A stretch of DNA of 64,000 bases from Paenibacillus monticola (GCF_009664975.1 NZ_WJXB01000019.1:21110-85109); one strand, 5' to 3'; shown: positions 56,701 through 64,000, counted from the first letter of the stretch. Made by a program: numbers and translations. The notes: a model not told the origin generated them from the letters alone.

Positions 56701-58190
56701 CGATTCAAGTCGTCAATAAACTCCGACAAGCGAACATCCAGATACTAACAAAGGAGGTTCTCGCGTATCCTGTGATCCGTGAACTGGCCATTATAGCTAC
56801 ATCCAGTTCACATGCGAAGTATCCGCAAACGCCTGCAAGCGGCACCCTGACTCCGACGCCTATTATGTCTTGGTTCTTCTCGCAAAAATTCGCAAACCCG
56901 CATCACTGGAATCAATCGGTCTTATTGAAACTAAAACGCCATTTGACGTCGGAACAACTCCGACAGTCAATTAAACTACTGATCCAACATCACGATTCGC
57001 TGCGTTTGTACTACGACGAGGAAAGACAAGCGCTAACATATCTGGAACGAGTGCCGGAATCGTTTCTGGAAACCCACGATCTGTCCGCTCTCAGGCCCGT
57101 GGAGCTTCACGACAAACTCCGTGAAGTTGCACAGGCATGTAAAGCTTCGATCCGTTTGACGGAAGGGCCGCTCTTGCGCGCCGCTTTACTCGATCTTGGC
57201 TCTCAAGGGCAACGCTTACTTCTTACGGCGCATCATCTTGTTGTGGATTCCGTCTCATGGCAAATTTTGCTGGAGGACCTCGCGGCATTGTTAGAGGGGA
57301 ACAGCCGCCTGCCAATGAAAACACACTCGATGCAGCATTGGGTCGAAGCGTTGATGACATACAGCGAAACAACAGCACGCGAAGAAGAAGAGATGTGGAT
57401 CCAAAAAGAGGAAGCCGAAGAAGACTTCGATTTCTCTCCAGAAATGGACGGGGGAAATTCATTGGCGGATTGCGAGAGGATCACCCGCACCTTTACTGCT
57501 GAGGAGACAGAGGCTTTGATGGTCCAGACTCACAAAGGATTCCAAACACAGGCACAGGATCTGCTGGTCGCCGCGCTCGTGCGAGCGATTCACACACACA
57601 GCAATCGAAATCTTGTTCGTCTTGAACTGGAAGGGCATGGCCGTGACTCAGTTATCGAAGGGCTAGATGTGGCTCGAACAGTAGGCTGGTTCACGACCAT
57701 GTTCCCTGTGGCCATTCCAGTGCACTCAAGTGATTGGGGACAACAGCTCCGTACCGTCAAAACCGAGTTGCGTAACATTCCGCTGAAGGGAGCGGGATAC
57801 GGGGCACTAGTCTATATGGCGAAACGATTGCCGGTTCGGTTACAACGTGGAGTCCGCTTCAATTATCTGGGCGAGATCGACAATCAACTGCGTGGTCTAC
57901 CATTTACATTCGCAAGCGAAGAGCATGGTGCGGACATATGCCCAATCAATCATGCAACTGCGTTACTGGACCTGCTTGCGTATGTTAAGGATAAGAGATT
58001 AACAGTTACCGGTACTTACAGCCGTCAACGCTACCATCAAACGACGATTGAATCGTTCATGGATCGCTTTGCCGATCAGTTACGTGAGGTCATCTGCTTC
58101 TGTTGCAGACAAGAAGGAACGACGTTTGATGCGAGCAGCATTAATACAATTTTATTAAGTGACGATGAACTGGATATTTTGTTTGATTAA
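53724..58190 (+). CDS. NRPS C-A(Asn)-T-E, probable N-acyl-D-asparagine starter module
   Basis: A 1488-aa single-module synthetase. C domain with HHLIADG (His139); A domain (YTSGSTGQPKG ~600) with code DLTKIGEVGK, an asparagine code; T with Ser990 (LGGDSVKA); epimerase-type C-terminal domain (HHLVVDS ~1170, EGHGRD, VGWFTTMFP). An N-acyl-D-Asn is the leader used in zwittermicin, colibactin, xenocoumacin and amicoumacin to keep the intermediate inactive. The architecture and the S12 hydrolase downstream fit that scheme. The tail LLSDDELDILFD looks like a communication-mediating donor that would hand over to the C domain starting LTPLQEGMLFHY of the 4055-aa protein. The gene comes late in the operon although it probably acts first. 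ATG 53724 follows GGGAGAG. Confidence 0.93.
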   Translation: MVCDTQIYYPLTHAQKRIWFMENLYPNTSLNIIGGLIRIYGSVNLDLLEEAIQHFIENNEGIRLQLSLEGKEVQQYVQPYARKSLQHFDFSNASDPHIVADAWVQEELLKPFQLYEYSLFDFALVTVRDGEHAYYLKFHHLIADGWSIRLLSEQIANVYSRISAGEPVGVEEKPSYLDYVAKERQYLRSNRFEKDRMFWRKIFTDLPEASLQKKSFSVAGRRKRFYLSREMAERVRNWTEEYKFSLNTFFVSLLFLYLHKSTQQDDLIIGTPVVNRAGVKEKNIFGMFTSTMPIRIKLDPEENLEILTKRVGAELTRSYYHQRYPYDLLVQDLELSKQGSEGLFQLSVNYYNTLMNHEFSVGGLMHDEYYSGYQFYPMQVVIKEWHGELELQFDYKTDEYADGDIEVLYERLCHLIEVVTENGQAPIGSISLLTDSEYSQEIHERNDTEADYPKRPVHQLIEEQAARTPNKKAVSFHDHSLTYAELNAKANRFANHLRRQGVTRNSLVGIHLGHSLEMLVALLGILKAGGAYVPIDPSYPVNRIQHILDDSGVRIVITDRPFASGISYTGQLLDLNASLAKDMTNLELVNVLSDTAYVIYTSGSTGQPKGAVIEHRGLVNYIWWAQATYLPDEDDVIALYSSLSFDLTVTSIFSPLVAGREVVIYAENDGEFILDRILQEKRVTVVKTTPAHLALLKERDSLQDSVRRWIIGGEDLKTEVARKIVENSGGNVTVFNEYGPTETVVGCMIHRYEPTLDTGTSVPIGQPISNTQIYLLDRDGQPVPTGAAGELYISGYGVARGYLNRPELTAERFLSNPFLLGNRIYKTGDLAIRTKSGQITYLGRLDHQVKIRGHRIELGEIENCLLQHRSVSDAVVMDYTDVNGAKHLVAYLVSGKEVVSAFELRQHIMEALPSYMVPTYFVLLEQLPLTANGKIDRVALPDPIETAIIDELSALLDETVEALLVQAVRDVLRIESVTATDNFYQLGGDSVKAIQVVNKLRQANIQILTKEVLAYPVIRELAIIATSSSHAKYPQTPASGTLTPTPIMSWFFSQKFANPHHWNQSVLLKLKRHLTSEQLRQSIKLLIQHHDSLRLYYDEERQALTYLERVPESFLETHDLSALRPVELHDKLREVAQACKASIRLTEGPLLRAALLDLGSQGQRLLLTAHHLVVDSVSWQILLEDLAALLEGNSRLPMKTHSMQHWVEALMTYSETTAREEEEMWIQKEEAEEDFDFSPEMDGGNSLADCERITRTFTAEETEALMVQTHKGFQTQAQDLLVAALVRAIHTHSNRNLVRLELEGHGRDSVIEGLDVARTVGWFTTMFPVAIPVHSSDWGQQLRTVKTELRNIPLKGAGYGALVYMAKRLPVRLQRGVRFNYLGEIDNQLRGLPFTFASEEHGADICPINHATALLDLLAYVKDKRLTVTGTYSRQRYHQTTIESFMDRFADQLREVICFCCRQEGTTFDASSINTILLSDDELDILFD

Positions 58191-58310
58191 AAAAGAGTGT
58201 TCTATAATGAATCCTTCCTTTTTTTATCCTATTACATTATCCGGTAGACTCATACAATTAATACATTCGTTTAGACGTGAATATTGTAACTTTTATAGGA
58301 GGTATTCATT

Positions 58311-58565
58311 ATGGCAAACGCAATCGCTATCGCAGATCAACTAAAAGATATTTTGAAACGTGAACTGGAGTTAGGTGAGCAAATCGATCAACTTCAACTC
58401 GAAGATTCCCTGTCCACCATTGGTCTAAACTCCATGAGCTTCATCAAGTTGATCGTCGCGATTGAAAAAAAATTCGATTTCGAATTCGAAGATGAGGACT
58501 TGAACTATCAAGTCTTCAAAACGTTGCAAGATGTTGTGAATTATATAGAAAAACGCATTGAATAA
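58311..58565 (+). CDS. Stand-alone acyl/peptidyl carrier protein
   Basis: An 84-aa carrier with the phosphopantetheine serine at residue 41 (IGLNSMSFIKLI) and helix 2–3 sequence typical of ACPs. Ribosome site AGGAGG lies 8 bases before the ATG. It differs from the FkbJ-like ACP, with Leu-Asn before Ser. Its cargo is unknown: it could carry the acyl starter for the Asn module, a second unusual extender, or an intermediate for the integrated FkbH or PP-loop domains. A 120-base AT-rich gap separates it from the NRPS. Confidence 0.9.
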   Translation: MANAIAIADQLKDILKRELELGEQIDQLQLEDSLSTIGLNSMSFIKLIVAIEKKFDFEFEDEDLNYQVFKTLQDVVNYIEKRIE

Positions 58566-58845
58566 ACGCGACTAGGAAACGAGGAACGAACATTGCTGAA
58601 AATGAATTGCCTCCACCTGGGTTTGTAAAAATTCCCAACAAAGCTTACGACTGAAGGAAACAACCTGACCAGTGAGCCATGCGGTCTCAAATATTAACGC
58701 ATCTAAGTAGCAATCATTCTCGATGAAGTTCGTCATGATGATAAGTAAGCATTAATAAGCAATTCACAATAGTTGCTGGGTCGATTGAAGCCAGCAACTT
58801 GACCGGCTTTCTTACATTCCTGATTGAATTACAAAGTGATAGAAT
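58566..58845. other. Intergenic stretch without a supported gene
   Basis: Several stops in all frames; a short open run near 58590–58650 (ENELPPPGFVKIPNK) hints at another decayed gene but is too short to identify. It precedes the dead methyltransferase and looks like part of the same decay. Confidence 0.4.
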
Positions 58846-59452
58846 ATGAGCAATTCGCTTAATTTCGAAGTAGACGGTTTCATGTTGAATAAAACCGCTG
58901 AGGCTCCTGTTTGAAATCGCGGGACAAGTCGATATTAAGGATAAGGAAGTTTTTAACGTTGGTTGTGGACGCGGTAGCAACTCGGTTGGTGTTGAAAAAT
59001 ATTACAAAGCCGCATTTCTACGCAGGCCTCAGCCTCATCGAAGGATCTGTACATTTAGACCTGTTCGTCATAAAGGCAGCAACATGTTCTTCTTCGTCGG
59101 CGATGCGGAGAACCTTCCGTTCGAAGGCGAAACATTCAAATTTGGTGTTCAACTGGAATCTCGGCACCCCGACATTCATAAGTTTTATGATAGTATGTAC
59201 CGCGTATTAAAGACAGGAGATCACATCCAGTACGGCGACATGTTGCCAACCGATAAGTGGCAAGATTACGATCAATATTTGATCTCGCTGAGCTTTGAGA
59301 TCTTGTGCAATCAAGACATCACTTAGAACATTTTCACGTCCTGCGATGAAGTTGCCGAAAATCACTACTCGGGGTACGGGAAAATGGACAAAGGCATTTA
59401 TGGAAGACAAAGAATTGCTTTCCTTGCCAGGGTCTCGAAATCAATGATATGA
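58846..59452 (+). pseudogene. SAM-dependent methyltransferase, inactivated by stops and frameshifts
   Basis: Pieces in several frames reconstruct a class I methyltransferase: MSNSLNFEVDGFMLNK from 58846 up to a stop, then the SAM motif FNVGCGRGSNS (~58955), GLSLIEGSVHLDL in a second frame, then FFVGDAENLPFEGETFKFGV and YRVLKTGDHIQYGDMLP, a stop at about 59325, and finally FTSCDEVAENHYSGYGKMDKG to a stop at 59452. At least three disabling changes are visible. The order matches small-molecule O/C-methyltransferases of antibiotic clusters. Its loss implies that a methylated ancestor product is now made without that methyl group, unless another copy exists elsewhere. Confidence 0.82.
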
Positions 59453-59564
59453 AGACTGGCGTGGGCAGTTCTGCGTCATCAATGCAATTAAAGAGTATGA
59501 CGGTATTGGTGTGCGGAACTTTTCTGTAACACCCTATGCCACTGTTATGGAAAGGGTGGTACCA

Positions 59565-61328
59565 TTGACAATCCTTAGGGTTCATAACCTTTGTAAACGT
59601 TTCGGAGAGCGTACGATTCTATCGGATGTATCCTTGGAGATAGGAGCACGAGACCGCATTGGATTAGTTGGGGTTAACGGGGCAGGTAAGACTACACTTG
59701 CCAACATCCTGTTCGGTAATATTCAGTCAGACGAAGGCAGCATTATGCAAATGAAACAAAATCTCAAAATTGGTTACCTGCTACAATCTTGCTCCTATAC
59801 GGCAAATAGTTTTCAGTCGATGTTGCTCGACTGCTATAAGGCTGAACAGGAAGATGAGTTCCTTGAAGTGACAAGCTCTATCGGTCTCAATAAAGTAAAG
59901 GAATGGCAGGAGGACCGTTTTGACTGCTTGAGTGGTGGAGAGCGGACCAAACTGGCTCTCGCAAACATATGGATTAGTCAACCAGATATCCTAATTCTAG
60001 ACGAGCCGACCAACCATCTTGATTTTCAAGGGGTCGAGTGGCTGACGAAAGAGATGGAAGATTTCTCGGGCTCAATCTTGGTAATCTCGCACGACCGTTA
60101 CTTCCTTGATAAAACGGTTAATAAGATTATCGAACTCGATGACGGTAAACTCAAGTTGTATGCGGGCAACTATACCTTCTATCGAGAGGAGAAGGAGCGT
60201 CAGTACGAATCTCAATTGCACCTCTATCAGACACAAAAGAAACAAATTGGAAAAGTCCAAGCGGAAATAGCTCAACTTAAGACATGGACGGCGGCTGGAC
60301 ACAGAATGGCGGGTAAACAAGGAACTCTTTCCGAAAATCGCCAAATCGGTTTGCGTGAACATGAGCGTGCCAAGGTCAAAAAACTTGACAAACAGGTGAA
60401 GAACAAGATAAACCGTCTGGAACGCATGGAAACGGAGGGCATAGAAAAGCCAAAGCAAGACCAAAAGGTTTCATTCGATTTTGGCAGTGCTTCCAAGCGA
60501 GGCAAGCGTCTCGTTGAAGCGACGGGACTCGGCAAAAAGTACGGGGAACACTGGCTGTTCCGGAACACGGAGTTTACCATCCAACGCGGAAATCGCATCG
60601 GATTGATCGGTCCGAATGGCTGTGGAAAAACCACCCTGATCCGGATGTTGCTCGACCAAGAGCTCTGGACGGAAGGGGCATTGTGGATCAGCCCGACGGC
60701 TGAGATTGTCTATCTCTCGCAGGATGTAAGTGACTTAACGGAAGATTCGACTGGTTTGGATCTGATCTCTCACTTCCGAGCCGATATTAAATCCAAGGCA
60801 CGCATCCTCATGAACAACATGGGATTTGACGAGGCAAAGCTCTCGCGCAAGATCGAGAAGTGGAGTTTAGGGGAACGCACCCGTTTTAAGATTGGCCGCA
60901 TGATCTTAATGGAACACAACTTCTTGATCCTCGACGAGCCGACCAATCACCTTGACCTGCAAAGCCGGGAACAATTGGAGAATACTCTCGCCGATTACAA
61001 CGGTACGATGTTGATCGTTTCCCATGATCGCTATATGTTGGAAAAGTTATGCGACCAACTGTTGGTGTTTGAAAACGGAATGGTCAAAAAGGTACTCGGT
61101 ACCTTTAGCGAATACATGAATCGCCGATTGAGTGGAGGAAATGGCGCGGGTGAGAAGGATCTCTCGAAAAAAAGTCGAGCAGAGGAGGAACAGCTGCTTG
61201 TCATCGAAACTCGCTTGACTTATGTGCTTGGCGAATTCAACAAGCACGCGATTGGCTCCCCTGCCTATAACGAACTCGACAATGAATTCAAAAAATTGAT
61301 CCACCAAAAACGGGAGCTCCTCAAATGA
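59565..61328 (+). CDS. ABC-F ATPase, likely ribosome-protection self-resistance
   Basis: A soluble protein with two ATP-binding cassettes and no membrane segment: Walker A GVNGAGKTT (~35) and GPNGCGKTT (~349), signatures LSGGERT and WSLGERT, and LDEPTNHLD twice (~145, ~456), joined by a charged linker (residues ~230–320) that is the part reaching toward the ribosomal A/P sites in ABC-F proteins. The C-terminus is a coiled coil. ABC-F proteins in antibiotic clusters dislodge the drug from the ribosome, so the product here is probably a translation inhibitor. The best start is TTG 59565 (AAAGGGTGG upstream, MTILRVHNLCK); ATG 59547 is the in-frame alternative. Its stop overlaps the next ATG (ATGA). 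Confidence 0.92.
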   Translation: MTILRVHNLCKRFGERTILSDVSLEIGARDRIGLVGVNGAGKTTLANILFGNIQSDEGSIMQMKQNLKIGYLLQSCSYTANSFQSMLLDCYKAEQEDEFLEVTSSIGLNKVKEWQEDRFDCLSGGERTKLALANIWISQPDILILDEPTNHLDFQGVEWLTKEMEDFSGSILVISHDRYFLDKTVNKIIELDDGKLKLYAGNYTFYREEKERQYESQLHLYQTQKKQIGKVQAEIAQLKTWTAAGHRMAGKQGTLSENRQIGLREHERAKVKKLDKQVKNKINRLERMETEGIEKPKQDQKVSFDFGSASKRGKRLVEATGLGKKYGEHWLFRNTEFTIQRGNRIGLIGPNGCGKTTLIRMLLDQELWTEGALWISPTAEIVYLSQDVSDLTEDSTGLDLISHFRADIKSKARILMNNMGFDEAKLSRKIEKWSLGERTRFKIGRMILMEHNFLILDEPTNHLDLQSREQLENTLADYNGTMLIVSHDRYMLEKLCDQLLVFENGMVKKVLGTFSEYMNRRLSGGNGAGEKDLSKKSRAEEEQLLVIETRLTYVLGEFNKHAIGSPAYNELDNEFKKLIHQKRELLK

Positions 61329-62296
61329 ACATTTTATCTCAAATATGCGTGAATGCCCTTAAGGACTCTGGTACGCCAGGGGTTGCCATGGCCGCCCTGG
61401 AAACAGAAATGGATGTTGAACGGCACACTTTCGGCTTACTCTGTAAAAAAGGTAATGCATCGGTGCGATCCACAACTCTTTTTCAAGCGGCTTCCTTGTC
61501 CAAGCCAGTGACAGCGTGGGGTGTGATGAAGCTCGTGGAAACGGGTCGTATTTATCTCGAGGATACTGTTTACGAGGGTCTCACGGTTCGGCATCTGCTC
61601 TCACATACAGGGGGGCTAGAAGCTGTCCATGATCTCGGCATTCGCCCCCATGAAGGAAGCGGTGACTTATTATCCAATGTTCGATCCGCACATCCTGTGG
61701 GACAATTCTGGTACACCAATGCTGGCTACACTCTCTTGCAATTACTGATCGAGAAAGTTTCGGGAAGAAGCTTTGCTGACTACATGTATGAAGAGATTCT
61801 CGAACCGCTCGGGATGATAAACAGCTCATTCAGCTTGGGTCACGATGAGTTGGTGGACGATGTTGCAGCAGGTCATAGCTATCTAGGGCAACAAGTGCCA
61901 GTCCTCTGGCATGCGCAACAGGCCGCAGCAGGATTGCATACGACGCTTGACGACCTAATCTGTTTCGCACAAGCGAATCTGAACGGTGGCGCGGGGGTGC
62001 TGCAGCCAGATATGGTGGCTCTGATGCACAATCGTGTAGAACGTCCAATTCCCTACGGACTTGGATACCACATCCTGACGTTGCCAAATAGCACCCGTCT
62101 CATTTGGCATAGTGGACACAATCGAGGGTTTAGGACATGGATTGGTTTTGTCCCGAAGCGCCAAAAAGCACTGGTTATGTTAACGAATAGCGATTTTGGG
62201 CAGTCGGTGATCGCGGACGTCGTCAGGAACTGGCTCGAGCTGATGATTGACAATGTGCCTGACAGTGCTAAGCAAACACTAGACCTGTTACCTTAG
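61325..62296 (+). CDS. Serine beta-lactamase/peptidase S12-family hydrolase
   Basis: A class C beta-lactamase-like hydrolase of 323 aa. Ser57-x-x-Lys60 (SLSK), Tyr130-x-Asn (YTNAG) and the His262-Ser-Gly triad (HSGHN) are all present, so the active site is complete. In clusters with an N-acyl-D-Asn leader, the dedicated peptidases (ClbP, ZmaM, XcnG, AmiB) belong to this superfamily. Those have a signal peptide and C-terminal membrane helices; this protein has neither, so if it removes the leader it must act in the cytoplasm. Otherwise it could be an esterase/transacylase or a resistance hydrolase. It is translationally coupled to the ABC-F gene (ATGA overlap). Confidence 0.85.
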   Translation: MNILSQICVNALKDSGTPGVAMAALETEMDVERHTFGLLCKKGNASVRSTTLFQAASLSKPVTAWGVMKLVETGRIYLEDTVYEGLTVRHLLSHTGGLEAVHDLGIRPHEGSGDLLSNVRSAHPVGQFWYTNAGYTLLQLLIEKVSGRSFADYMYEEILEPLGMINSSFSLGHDELVDDVAAGHSYLGQQVPVLWHAQQAAAGLHTTLDDLICFAQANLNGGAGVLQPDMVALMHNRVERPIPYGLGYHILTLPNSTRLIWHSGHNRGFRTWIGFVPKRQKALVMLTNSDFGQSVIADVVRNWLELMIDNVPDSAKQTLDLLP

Positions 62297-62375
62297 ACTC
62301 GTTACCAACGACATCAGTAAAACGCCTCCTTGCTATACGAGGTGGGTAATATAGATAGCGATTTTATATGGAGAG

Positions 62376-62446
62376 GCGGGCATGGTATGCTGGTTAGCAT
62401 CGCGAAGTCCTTGTGCTTCGCGGCTTTCGCGAGTACTCATGCCCGC
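62376..62446 (+). other. Nested hairpin between hydrolase and phosphopantetheinyl transferase genes
   Basis: An outer perfect 9-bp stem GCGGGCATG (62376–62384)/CATGCCCGC (62438–62446) encloses an inner perfect 7-bp stem CGCGAAG (62401–62407)/CTTCGCG (62416–62422). There is no T run, so it is unlikely to be a simple terminator. It may be a processing or translational control element or a transposon scar. The rest of 62297–62580 holds no gene. Confidence 0.5.
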
Positions 62447-62580
62447 AGAGGCTCCATGTCAAATCACTCTATTACTCTATCAAACGTACCTCTAACCACG
62501 CAGTATAGCGAAGAGCCAGTAAACATGTCCAGTCTGCAACGGTAAGTCTTTTAATGTGAGTCTTAGGTTTTGGTAGGGGG

Positions 62581-63276
62581 ATGGTTAAAGTCGGAACGAA
62601 GATGTTTATCTATTGGGTAAAAACCCCATCGGGTCTGACGTCGAGACAGCTCCAAGATCGCTTGGACTTATTGGATTTCGAAGAGCGTGTCACTTATGCT
62701 AATTATAAAGTTGACTTTAAAAAGATTGAATTTTGGGTCGGGAGATGTCTAGCAAAAATGGCTTTGGGCCATTTATTAAATGTGCAACCTAGTGATATAT
62801 CCTTCACCAAAAACGAGTACGGCAAATTATTTCTGGAAAATCAGTCAGAACCACCTTACTTTAATATCTCACATACCAATGAGATGGTCGTATGTGCTGT
62901 ATCCGCGGATAGCGAGATGGGGATTGACGTAGAGAAGACTCTTGTCGCCCCCTTCGAAGTAATGGATCACGTTTATGTTTCGGAGGAAATCGACTGGGTG
63001 AATGCTCAACGTGACATGAATGCAAAATTACACGCTTTCTACATGGTTTGGACTCGTAAAGAAGCGGTTATGAAGGCAGTCGGGAAAGGCTTCTCCCTGC
63101 CACCACTCTCGTTCACAATCCCGTTCGACGAAGAACAAGTACGTGACCACGAATTACACTACTATACATTTGAGCCCATGACAGGCTATATGATTTCTAT
63201 TGCAACCAGATTGCTATCAGAACAATCACAAACGTATGAAGTACGTGAAGTACAAGTTGCAGAACTCTTGTATTAG
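62581..63276 (+). CDS. Sfp-type 4'-phosphopantetheinyl transferase
   Basis: Converts the apo carrier domains of the megasynthases and free ACPs to holo forms with coenzyme A. Sfp-family motifs are visible: FNISHTNEMVVCAVS, the Mg-binding GIDVEKT (~114), and WTRKEAVMKAVGKGF (~155–169). The length of 231 aa is normal. The ATG at 62581 directly abuts a G-rich run (TAGGGGG), an unusual spacing; ATG 62602 (MFIYWVKTP) also fits the family N-terminus. It is the last gene of the cluster in this window; every carrier here needs such an enzyme. Confidence 0.93.
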   Translation: MVKVGTKMFIYWVKTPSGLTSRQLQDRLDLLDFEERVTYANYKVDFKKIEFWVGRCLAKMALGHLLNVQPSDISFTKNEYGKLFLENQSEPPYFNISHTNEMVVCAVSADSEMGIDVEKTLVAPFEVMDHVYVSEEIDWVNAQRDMNAKLHAFYMVWTRKEAVMKAVGKGFSLPPLSFTIPFDEEQVRDHELHYYTFEPMTGYMISIATRLLSEQSQTYEVREVQVAELLY

Positions 63277-63521
63277 CTCTTAACAATAGTGAATGTTCAA
63301 CTGAAGAAGAATTAGAGGAACTAAGATTACTTAAAATGAAAGAACTAAAGCTTAACTAATTTGAATGGTAATCAGAGAAGAGATTGCATCGGATAACAAT
63401 ATATTCACGCATCGGGCCATTTGGCCCTCGGTTCGGCCGGAGTTAGAAGTGAATTCGATGAGGCATTTCAGTAGCACGACTTGAGATGTTTAGTAGAAGT
63501 GGTAAAGAAGGGGATTTTTAA

Positions 63522-63590
63522 ATGAAACTCTATTTTTTGAATGATTATGAAGAATTAATAAGACCAGTAAAAAAAATATGGAACCGCTAA
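63522..63590 (+). CDS. Very short ORF, possibly a truncated gene start
   Basis: A 22-codon frame beginning MKLYFLNDYEELIRPV with AAGGGG 8 bases upstream and a stop 19 bases before a strong terminator. No homology is recognised. It may be the first codons of a gene truncated by deletion, or a leader peptide. The preceding 63277–63521 contains no supported gene. Confidence 0.3.
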   Translation: MKLYFLNDYEELIRPVKKIWNR

Positions 63591-63608
63591 AAGAATGTAA
63601 GTCATTAA

Positions 63609-63649
63609 GAGCTGTCCTAATACCATAATTAGGATGGTTCTATTTTTTT
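63609..63649 (+). terminator. Strong rho-independent terminator at the cluster's right edge
   Basis: A 13-bp stem (63609–63621 with 63628–63640, including TCCTAAT/ATTAGGA and several G·U pairs), a 6-base loop, and seven T residues. It probably ends the phosphopantetheinyl transferase transcript. Confidence 0.8.
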
Positions 63650-63671
63650 ATGAATGGGGTAAAATAATTAT

Positions 63672-63876
63672 ATTAGTGAAAAGGTAAAAGAGATTCGATG
63701 GAAAAAGAAAGAAACTGAATTAAGTTGCTTTGGCTGATGTAATAGGGATATCACAAGGGAGATTGAGTGAGATCGAGCAAGGAAAGACAAAGCCATCGGC
63801 TGATACATTCCAACTGAGGTGGAAATTTATTGTGGATTTTAATTGGCTATTGGACGAATCAACAGATTACTATTAA
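63672..63876 (+). pseudogene. XRE/Cro-type helix-turn-helix regulator, frameshifted
   Basis: The first frame reads ISEKVKEIRWKKKETELS, typical of the start of a small XRE regulator, and stops at about 63737. A second frame from 63724 continues VALADVIGISQGRLSEIEQGK and then PSADTFQLRWKFIVDFNWLL to a stop at 63876. Together they give the helix-turn-helix and the C-terminal end of a ~70-aa repressor. One frameshift lies near 63722, and the start codon is missing, so it is not functional as sequenced. Confidence 0.75.
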
Positions 63877-63877
63877 C

Positions 63878-64000
63878 TCAACTTTCGCAGCATGAAATCG
63901 GCAGATAAGCCTTGATGTAGCTGGGCAAAGCAGAGATCCAGTGCTGGAGTTGACTTTTAATCATAGCGGATAGTTTCTTACCGACTTGATTGGCGATTTC
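63878..64000 (-). CDS. 3' end of an unidentified minus-strand gene (partial)
   Basis: An open frame on the minus strand entering the window at 64000 and ending with a stop at 63878–63880; the visible 40 residues begin EIANQVGKKLSAMIKSQ and contain WISALPSYIKAYLP. I do not recognise the family. It runs head-on into the XRE relic with a one-base gap. Confidence 0.45.
   Translation of the reverse strand, partial: EIANQVGKKLSAMIKSQLQHWISALPSYIKAYLPISCCES

Noticed and set aside
62330..62545. 71-codon open frame between hydrolase and Sfp-type gene
   Set aside because: It runs through the nested hairpin, has no ribosome site and no recognisable sequence.
63410..63440. Short palindrome GGGCCATTTGGCCC as a terminator
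   Set aside because: No T tract follows, and a far better terminator lies at 63609–63649.

Overview
The window looks like a Paenibacillus-type Firmicutes chromosome. The left 7 kb carries the conserved Bacillales block rsiW–cdaA–cdaR–glmM–glmS, including a glmS self-cleaving ribozyme and a near-perfect sigma-W promoter. The rest is an accessory island inserted directly downstream of glmS, the classic Tn7 attachment site.

Region 1 (1–7110): envelope-stress and cell-wall precursor genes: anti-sigma factor RsiW, diadenylate cyclase CdaA with its regulator CdaR, phosphoglucosamine mutase GlmM, and the ribozyme-controlled glutamine:fructose-6-phosphate amidotransferase GlmS. Region 2 (7111–11890): a mobile-element graveyard. 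Three successive arrays of ~20–21 bp repeats resembling TnsB-binding sites, all facing away from glmS, start 31 bp after the glmS stop. The third pairs with an inverted, spaced array at 10743–10893 and defines a vestigial Tn7-like element. It now holds an IS256-family element (with 8-bp target duplication) and a decayed IS110 transposase. A block of strong hairpins (11430–11720) follows.

Region 3 (11902–63276): a ~50 kb NRPS/PKS gene cluster, all on the + strand and mostly translationally coupled. It encodes a type II thioesterase; an unrecognised 431-aa protein; a four-gene hydroxymalonyl-ACP set (hydroxyacyl-CoA dehydrogenase, FkbH-like glyceryl transferase, ACP, acyl-CoA dehydrogenase); a 4055-aa NRPS whose last module is C–MaoC–hotdog–SDR–FkbH–VOC–T; three cis-AT PKS modules; an NRPS whose Asn-type adenylation domain is interrupted by a PP-loop amidotransferase-like domain; two ABC exporters; a C–A(Asn)–T–E starter-type NRPS; a second ACP; a dead methyltransferase gene; an ABC-F protein; a serine beta-lactamase/peptidase S12-family hydrolase; and an Sfp-type phosphopantetheinyl transferase.

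How it may work together (inference): the C–A(Asn)–T–E protein resembles the N-acyl-D-Asn prodrug starters of zwittermicin, colibactin and amicoumacin. The chain would then pass to the 4055-aa protein (Ser, an uncertain residue, a glycerate-derived unit), then to malonyl and hydroxymalonyl extensions with one Asn-derived unit in between. Release would be by a terminal condensation domain with a degenerate active site or by the free thioesterase. The ABC-F protein suggests that the product acts on the ribosome. The overall domain combination matches no pathway I can name. Region 4 (63277–64000) holds a terminator, a frameshifted XRE-type regulator relic and the 3' end of an unidentified minus-strand gene.
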